The position numbers were made by a program, and so were the translations under genes. This document shows positions 61,990 to 64,000 of a DNA stretch of 64,000 nucleotides, piece by piece (position 1 is the first letter of the stretch; the number at the start of each line of letters is the position of its first letter). The DNA comes from UBA1563 sp037440065 (lineage in GTDB: Bacteria; Bacteroidota; Ignavibacteria; Ignavibacteriales; Ignavibacteriaceae). Location: assembly GCA_037440065.1 (NCBI GenBank), contig JBBIUV010000017.1:310001-374000 (forward strand), written 5' to 3'. A model generated the notes under the pieces. The model searched no databases. It saw only the letters and a list, made by a program, of their open reading frames with translations, and had not been told where the DNA came from.

Positions 61990-63351
61990 ATGTTTATAGA
62001 TACTCACGCTCACCTTTTTTATCCTAACTATCAGGATGATTTGGAGAGTGTTCTTAAAAATGCCAAAGCGAATAAAGTAGATTACATTTTAATTCCCGCA
62101 ACCGATCTGCCCACCTCGGACAAAGTCATTGAGCTGATCGACAAATATGATATGCTTTACGGAGCTGTGGGTATTCATCCGCACGATACAAAAGATTGGA
62201 GTGAGGTCCATCTTACGCGATTAAAAGAGTTGGCATCTCACAATAAAGTTGTTGCAATTGGTGAAATCGGACTTGACTATTTTTATGACTTCTCTCCAAA
62301 AGAAAAACAGATCGAAGCATTTCGCAAACAGTTAGCCCTTGCAATTGAGTTAGAGTTGCCCGTCATCATACATAACCGTGAAGCTGATGAAGATGTTTTA
62401 TCAATCGTTTCAGAATTTTCAAAACAAGGTTTGCGCGGGCAATTTCATTGCTTCAGCGGAAGTTTGCAAGACGCACTCAAAATTATTGAAATGAATTTCT
62501 ATCTTTCTTTTACAGGCAATATAACGTTTAAAAAGACTGATGATCTGCGCACTATTGCTTCTCAAATTGAACTTCGTCACTTATTACTTGAAACCGATTC
62601 CCCTTTTATGACTCCCGTTCCGCACCGTGGAAAAAGAAACGAACCTGCGAACATTCCTTTAATAGCTGAAAAACTTGCAGAACTTAATAATGTTTCAGTT
62701 GAAGATGTTGGAAGAATAACCTCATTTAATGCTTTTAAGTTATATGGTATGGGTGAAAAAGCAAATACTAGTTTCACTTACAAACTCGGAAATTCACTCT
62801 ACATAAATGTTACCAACCGATGCAACGCCGCATGTTACTTTTGCGATAAGGACGGCGATGCTGTAATTAACGGATACAACTTAAGCATGCTAAAGAGTGA
62901 AGAACCTGTGGCAGAAATTTATATAAACGAAATCGGAGATCCGAAAAAATTTGATGAAATAGTTTTTTGCGGTTATGGAGAACCAACAATCCGCTTTGAA
63001 GTGGTGAAGCAAATTGCAAAATATGTAAAAGAAAACGGTGGACGAACCCGTTTGAATACAAATGGACACGGAAATATTATTAACAAAAGAAACATCACAC
63101 CGGAATGTGAAAATCTTATAGACGTTATTTCGATCAGCCTTAATTCATCGGATGAAAACCAATATGCAGATATAATGAAAGTTGATAAAAGTTGTTTTAC
63201 AGAAATGAAAAAGTTCGCTACTCAGGCGAAAGAATTTGTTGAGAAAGTTGTCCTGACGGTTGTTTCCATAGATGAAGTTGAGATTGAAAAAGCGAGAAAA
63301 TTAGTAGAAGAAGATATTGGCGTTGAATTTAGGATAAGGAAATATTTTTGA
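61990..63351 (+). CDS. TatD-type hydrolase fused to a radical SAM domain
   Basis: The 453-residue product joins two enzymes. Residues 1-255 are a complete TatD metal-dependent hydrolase: THAHLF, GIHPHD, GEIGLDYFYDFSPKEKQ, IIHNREA, FHCFSG and LETDSPF. Residues about 265-453 are a compact radical SAM domain with the cluster motif CNAACYFC, the glycine-rich CGYGEPTIR and RLNTNGHG. The two are separated by only about ten residues. The substrate is unknown; radical SAM proteins of this type are sometimes encoded beside tatD in other genomes. Its stop overlaps the next ATG by 1 base. Confidence 0.9.
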   Translation: MFIDTHAHLFYPNYQDDLESVLKNAKANKVDYILIPATDLPTSDKVIELIDKYDMLYGAVGIHPHDTKDWSEVHLTRLKELASHNKVVAIGEIGLDYFYDFSPKEKQIEAFRKQLALAIELELPVIIHNREADEDVLSIVSEFSKQGLRGQFHCFSGSLQDALKIIEMNFYLSFTGNITFKKTDDLRTIASQIELRHLLLETDSPFMTPVPHRGKRNEPANIPLIAEKLAELNNVSVEDVGRITSFNAFKLYGMGEKANTSFTYKLGNSLYINVTNRCNAACYFCDKDGDAVINGYNLSMLKSEEPVAEIYINEIGDPKKFDEIVFCGYGEPTIRFEVVKQIAKYVKENGGRTRLNTNGHGNIINKRNITPECENLIDVISISLNSSDENQYADIMKVDKSCFTEMKKFATQAKEFVEKVVLTVVSIDEVEIEKARKLVEEDIGVEFRIRKYF

Positions 63352-64000
63352 TGAAGAAAAAAATATTGTGCACCATCTTATTTGTAAATCTTTTCCTCTC
63401 CGCTCAAGTAACCCCTGATAATTTAAAAGCAAAATTAGACAGTCTAACATCTTCCACATTTTTTGATACCGCCACCGTTTCAATTGATGTTTTTGATCTA
63501 ACCGCGACCAAAAATCTTTATCAAAAAAACAACAAATTACTTCTCCATCCTGCTTCAAATATGAAGATTCTAACCACGGCAACGGCTTTGTTTTTTCTGG
63601 GGAAAGATTTTGCGTTCGAAACTTCACTTCGTTACGATGGAATTATAATTGATTCAACTCTCTTCGGCAATTTGTATTTTGTCGGCGGCTGTGATCCTGA
63701 TTTTACAACAGCGGATCTACGAGTCTTAGTTTCGTCTATAAAAGAGTTGGGAATAAACCGTATTCAAGGAAATATTTACGGTGATGTTTCCATGCTCGAT
63801 TCACTTTTCTGGGGAGACGGCTGGATGTGGAACGATGATCCGTCAACTGATTTTCCTTATCTCACTCCGCTTACAATCAATGATAACGCGGTTAAAGTCC
63901 ATGTCTTCTCATCCGAATCCAACGGCAAACCGAAAATAACCGTTGAACCGGTTACAAGTTTTTTCAAGATAGAAAATCTTGCGAAAACGGTTAACGATGT
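63351..64000 (+). CDS. D-alanyl-D-alanine carboxypeptidase, PBP4/DacB type (3' partial)
   Basis: The ATG at 63351 overlaps the preceding stop by 1 base, and the frame is open to the end of the window (216 codons seen). A signal peptide (residues 1-19) is followed by the penicillin-binding domain of the DacB family: the catalytic SxxK is Ser69-Asn-Met-Lys72 in HPASNMKILTT. The FVGGCDPDFTTADLR segment is the equivalent of GGGDPTL, and WGDGWMWND opens the family-specific insert. The SxN and KTG motifs lie beyond the window. It trims or cross-links peptidoglycan in the periplasm. Confidence 0.9.
   Translation, partial: MKKKILCTILFVNLFLSAQVTPDNLKAKLDSLTSSTFFDTATVSIDVFDLTATKNLYQKNNKLLLHPASNMKILTTATALFFLGKDFAFETSLRYDGIIIDSTLFGNLYFVGGCDPDFTTADLRVLVSSIKELGINRIQGNIYGDVSMLDSLFWGDGWMWNDDPSTDFPYLTPLTINDNAVKVHVFSSESNGKPKITVEPVTSFFKIENLAKTVND

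Noticed and set aside
1..64000. CRISPR array, rRNA genes and intact insertion sequences
   Set aside because: No regularly spaced direct repeats, no rRNA sequence and no intact transposase frame were seen on either strand.

Overview
The window looks like a chromosome segment of an AT-rich member of the Ignavibacteria or a close relative in the Bacteroidota/Chlorobi group. This is inferred from a type IX secretion sorting domain at the left edge, Bacteroidota-type -7 promoter elements (TAnnTTTG), many secreted and lipoproteins, and the overall gene content. No rRNA or other species marker is present, so the assignment is not proven.

Left part (1-11.6 kb) is accessory DNA. It holds the end of a T9SS-secreted protein and a Lon-protease-like domain joined to a membrane segment and an FG-GAP-like region. 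A gene-poor stretch follows, then a small mobile-element remnant with a RadC/JAB protein and an ArdC-type antirestriction protein, each followed by its own hairpin. Next come a candidate small RNA with promoter and terminator, an orphan gene whose stop codon lies inside an attC-like integron recombination site, and a three-gene ABC-3C conflict system (SMEK-domain protein, middle component, SMC-like DUF2326 ATPase). A tRNA gene with anticodon CAT closes the region.

From 11.9 to 17.8 kb lies an electron-transfer locus: an outer-membrane beta-barrel, a 14-heme cytochrome, a lipoprotein cytochrome with about 25 heme motifs built from ten tandem repeats, a tetraheme cytochrome and a MarR regulator. 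Together they could form a porin-cytochrome conduit for extracellular or metal-linked respiration.

From 17.8 to 48 kb is mostly core genome: HIT protein, an EF-G paralogue, envelope stress-type small proteins, a flippase/Maf/SpoIID cluster, a degenerate histidine kinase with three receiver domains, gltX, a DEAD-box helicase, glnS, an Mla-type lipid transport cluster whose ATPase has lost its catalytic motifs, two zinc peptidases, UDP-glucose dehydrogenase, sucD, ndk, a Nudix hydrolase, a NamZ-like muramidase and an NfeD protease.

From 48.1 to 55.8 kb is a complete tryptophan operon (trpE-G-D-C-F, a DAHP synthase, trpB-A). A leader peptide with three consecutive Trp codons and a terminator/antiterminator precedes it, a classical attenuator. 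The right end carries rsmD, a PilM-like protein, a ComEA-like protein, the hrcA-grpE-dnaJ heat-shock operon, purM, a TatD-radical SAM fusion and a truncated PBP4-type carboxypeptidase.
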